Shown here: piece after piece, positions 5,259 through 5,469 of the stretch
Layout: the number at the start of each line of letters is the position of its first letter
Numbering within the stretch: position 1 is the stretch's first letter
Source of the DNA: SYOC01 sp035575235
GTDB taxonomy: Bacteria; Desulfobacterota; Binatia; Bin18
Length of the DNA stretch: 5,469 nucleotides
Assembly: GCA_035575235.1 (NCBI GenBank)
Contig: DATLYA010000101.1
Coordinates: forward strand, 1 to 5,469
Direction: 5' to 3'
Position numbers and translations under genes: made by a program
Notes under the pieces: model-generated
Seen by the model: only the letters and a program-made list of their open reading frames with translations
The model's database searches: none
What the model was told of the DNA's origin: nothing

Positions 5259-5469
5259 AACGCTATGACGCAGCGCCTCTGCCGCTCTTCCGTGTAATGT
5301 CCTGCTGACCTCTTTTTCCCTTCCTGGCAAATACGGCCTCTCCTCCTGGAAGAAATTTCCCTTTTCCTCTCATTCTCTCCGCTGTTCCTGTGTCGATCTG
5401 GCGGCACAGGAATTGCGCTTTCCTTGCTGAATTGCTGGAAGCAATGATGCGTTCTGTTTCTCTTTCTCC
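5259..5469. other. Pyrimidine-rich spacer at the right edge
   Basis: The + strand is strongly biased to C and T, especially 5310-5390. I find no convincing terminator directly after the 78-residue gene: a five-T run at 5313-5317 has no clear stem before it. A stem-loop lies at 5385-5412, and a smaller perfect hairpin, ATTGCT-GGA-AGCAAT, lies at 5431-5445. A gene could begin near the right edge (ATG 5444 or 5447), but too little is visible to call it. Confidence 0.5.
5385..5412. other. Stem-loop with 8-bp perfect arms
   Basis: TTCCTGTG (5385-5392) pairs exactly with CACAGGAA (5405-5412). Three more inner pairs (one G-U) extend it to 11 bp around a 6-nt loop, ATCTGG. No T-run follows on either strand, so it is not a standard terminator; it may be an RNA structure or a binding site. 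Confidence 0.45.

Noticed and set aside
5263..5469. Frame open on the minus strand for 69 codons from the right window edge to TAG at 5265-5263
   Set aside because: The translation is rich in Arg, Lys and Gly as expected for translated purine-rich spacer, shows no known motif, and would run through a stem-loop. It could be the end of a gene from the right, but nothing supports this.
5444..5469. Possible gene start MMRSVSLS at the right edge
   Set aside because: Only eight codons are visible; the GGAAG before it is very close to the first ATG, so there is too little to call.

Overview
The window has moderately high GC and short, mostly leaderless-looking or purine-led spacers. It looks like bacterial chromosome from a free-living, metabolically versatile organism. 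Type III CoA-transferases, a PIN toxin-type fragment, a DUF72 protein and a cytosolic glycerophosphodiesterase are found together in many uncultured proteobacteria-like and related environmental lineages, so I do not assign a taxon. No rRNA, tRNA, CRISPR, phage or insertion-sequence signature is visible.

Layout. (1) 1-284, + strand: the C-terminal part of a VapC-type PIN-domain protein whose N-terminus lies outside the window. It converges on the next gene with a gap of only 5 bp. (2) 290-2848, - strand: two tandem class III (CaiB/BaiF) CoA-transferases, probably one transcription unit read leftward. The upstream gene (1643-2848) has Gln where the family has its catalytic Asp. The downstream gene (290-1519) keeps that Asp. 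Their 123-bp spacer carries degenerate heptanucleotide tandem repeats. (3) 2849-3175: a 327-bp divergent regulatory region with two perfect inverted repeats, one imperfect dyad, a consensus-like promoter for the CoA-transferase pair, an octamer tandem repeat and a possible leaderless promoter for the DUF72 gene. (4) 3176-4045, + strand: a DUF72 (YecE-like) protein ending in QLSLF, a match to the bacterial sliding-clamp-binding pentapeptide. (5) 4029-4853, - strand: a glycerophosphodiester phosphodiesterase whose 3' end overlaps that of the DUF72 gene by 17 bp, with a terminator-like hairpin embedded in the overlap. (6) 5022-5258, + strand: a small helical protein of 78 residues and unknown function, divergent from the phosphodiesterase and with its own promoter and a good ribosome binding site. 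(7) 5259-5469: pyrimidine-rich spacer with a stem-loop.

The CoA-transferase pair probably activates an organic acid by moving CoA from an acyl-CoA donor; the substrate cannot be read from the sequence. The phosphodiesterase recycles phospholipid headgroups. The other genes have no evident pathway link to these. The most unusual points are the Asp/Gln pairing of the two transferases, the overlap of coding ends, terminator and clamp motif at 4009-4045, the palindrome-dense divergent control region, and the short-unit tandem repeats confined to spacers.
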